From: JANOMH01 sp031422295
GTDB taxonomy: Bacteria > Pseudomonadota > Alphaproteobacteria > Rhodobacterales > Rhodobacteraceae
DNA length: 61,195 bases
NCBI GenBank assembly: GCA_031422295.1
Contig: JANOQM010000072.1
Coordinates: 1 to 61,195 of the forward strand
Reading direction: 5' to 3'
In this document: positions 61,069 through 61,195 of the stretch, in pieces
Layout: every line of letters starts with the position of its first letter
How positions within the stretch are numbered: position 1 is the stretch's first letter
Program-made: the position numbers and the translations under genes
The notes under the pieces: model-generated
The model's database searches: none
Told to the model about the DNA's origin: nothing
Seen by the model: the letters and a program-made list of their open reading frames with translations, nothing else

Positions 61069-61195
61069 TCATAACCAAAACATCACGACTGCCGCCAGTG
61101 CACAGGCTGACATGAAGATGTCGGCACATCTGTCGTAACGCGTGGATATCCTGCGCCAGTCTTTGAGGCGCGCGAACATGTTCTCGATTTTGTGG
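61069..61195 (-). mobile_element. IS5-family transposase, 3' end (continues beyond the window)
   Basis: The minus strand reads HKIENMFARLKDWRRISTRY then DRCADIFMSACALAAVVMFW, Leu and stop. This is the C-terminal end of IS5/IS427-type transposases (N.IE..F.RLKDWRR..TRYDRC). The element's outer end is likely near 61058-61071, where GGTCAGGACTC resembles the terminal repeats of such elements. It inserted directly after the CPBP remnant. Confidence 0.85.

Overview
The window reads as chromosomal or large-replicon DNA of a GC-rich alphaproteobacterium, most likely a Rhodobacteraceae (Roseobacter-clade) species. The basis is the gene repertoire (carbon-phosphorus lyase, the GlpSTPQV-type glycerol ABC transporter, many sugar ABC systems, an adenosylcobalamin-dependent ribonucleotide-reductase-like protein) and the high-GC codon use. 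This is family recognition by eye, not a database result. I saw no rRNA, tRNA, CRISPR array or replication origin.

Layout. 0-4.7 kb: the 3' half of a phosphonate C-P lyase operon (phnJ, cut by the window edge, then phnK, phnL, phnN and phnM, plus a convergent 2H-phosphoesterase-like gene). 4.7-6.2 kb: a BlaI-type repressor with an M56 membrane peptidase. 6.3-12.2 kb: a glycerol ABC operon on the minus strand (binding protein, two ATPases, two permeases, a small membrane protein). 12.5-13.0 kb: a decayed gene. 13.1-15.6 kb: two overlapping genes of the S-adenosylhomocysteine hydrolase family, one with intact active-site residues and one without. 15.9-20.9 kb: a GGDEF/EAL protein, a glutathione transferase, and a short B12-dependent ribonucleotide-reductase-like protein with a small partner.

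20.9-35.7 kb is a dense sugar-salvage region: dhaK/dhaL kinase subunits behind one CUT2 sugar ABC transporter, a second CUT2 transporter, then mtnK, mtnA, a SorC-type regulator and a fused class II aldolase/short-chain dehydrogenase. Together the last genes can import a 5-substituted ribose (methylthioribose or 5-deoxyribose), phosphorylate it, isomerise it to the ribulose-1-phosphate form, split it to DHAP plus an aldehyde, and oxidise or reduce the aldehyde (the DHAP shunt).

36-55.5 kb lies between two relics of IS66-type elements. It holds a giant repeat protein with a C-terminal outer-membrane barrel, then a catabolic island: GntR and LysR regulators, alpha/beta hydrolase, cytochrome P450 with its own flavin/[2Fe-2S] reductase, CaiB-type CoA transferase, acyl-CoA dehydrogenase, a TTC38-like TPR protein, a YeiH-type exporter, an APC permease and a glutamine-synthetase-family ligase. 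The substrate is unknown.

56-61.2 kb is a worn region: AI-2E family transporter, a frameshifted APC permease, cytochrome b561, a VIT1/CCC1 metal transporter, an N-terminally deleted hydrolase, a CPBP protease fragment with an in-frame stop, and the 3' end of an IS5-type transposase at the window edge.

The most notable points are the paired intact and active-site-depleted SAH-hydrolase paralogs, whose promoter region shares a motif with the glycerol operon; the MtnK-MtnA-aldolase/dehydrogenase cluster with two transporters; and the short RNR-like protein lacking a conserved redox cysteine.
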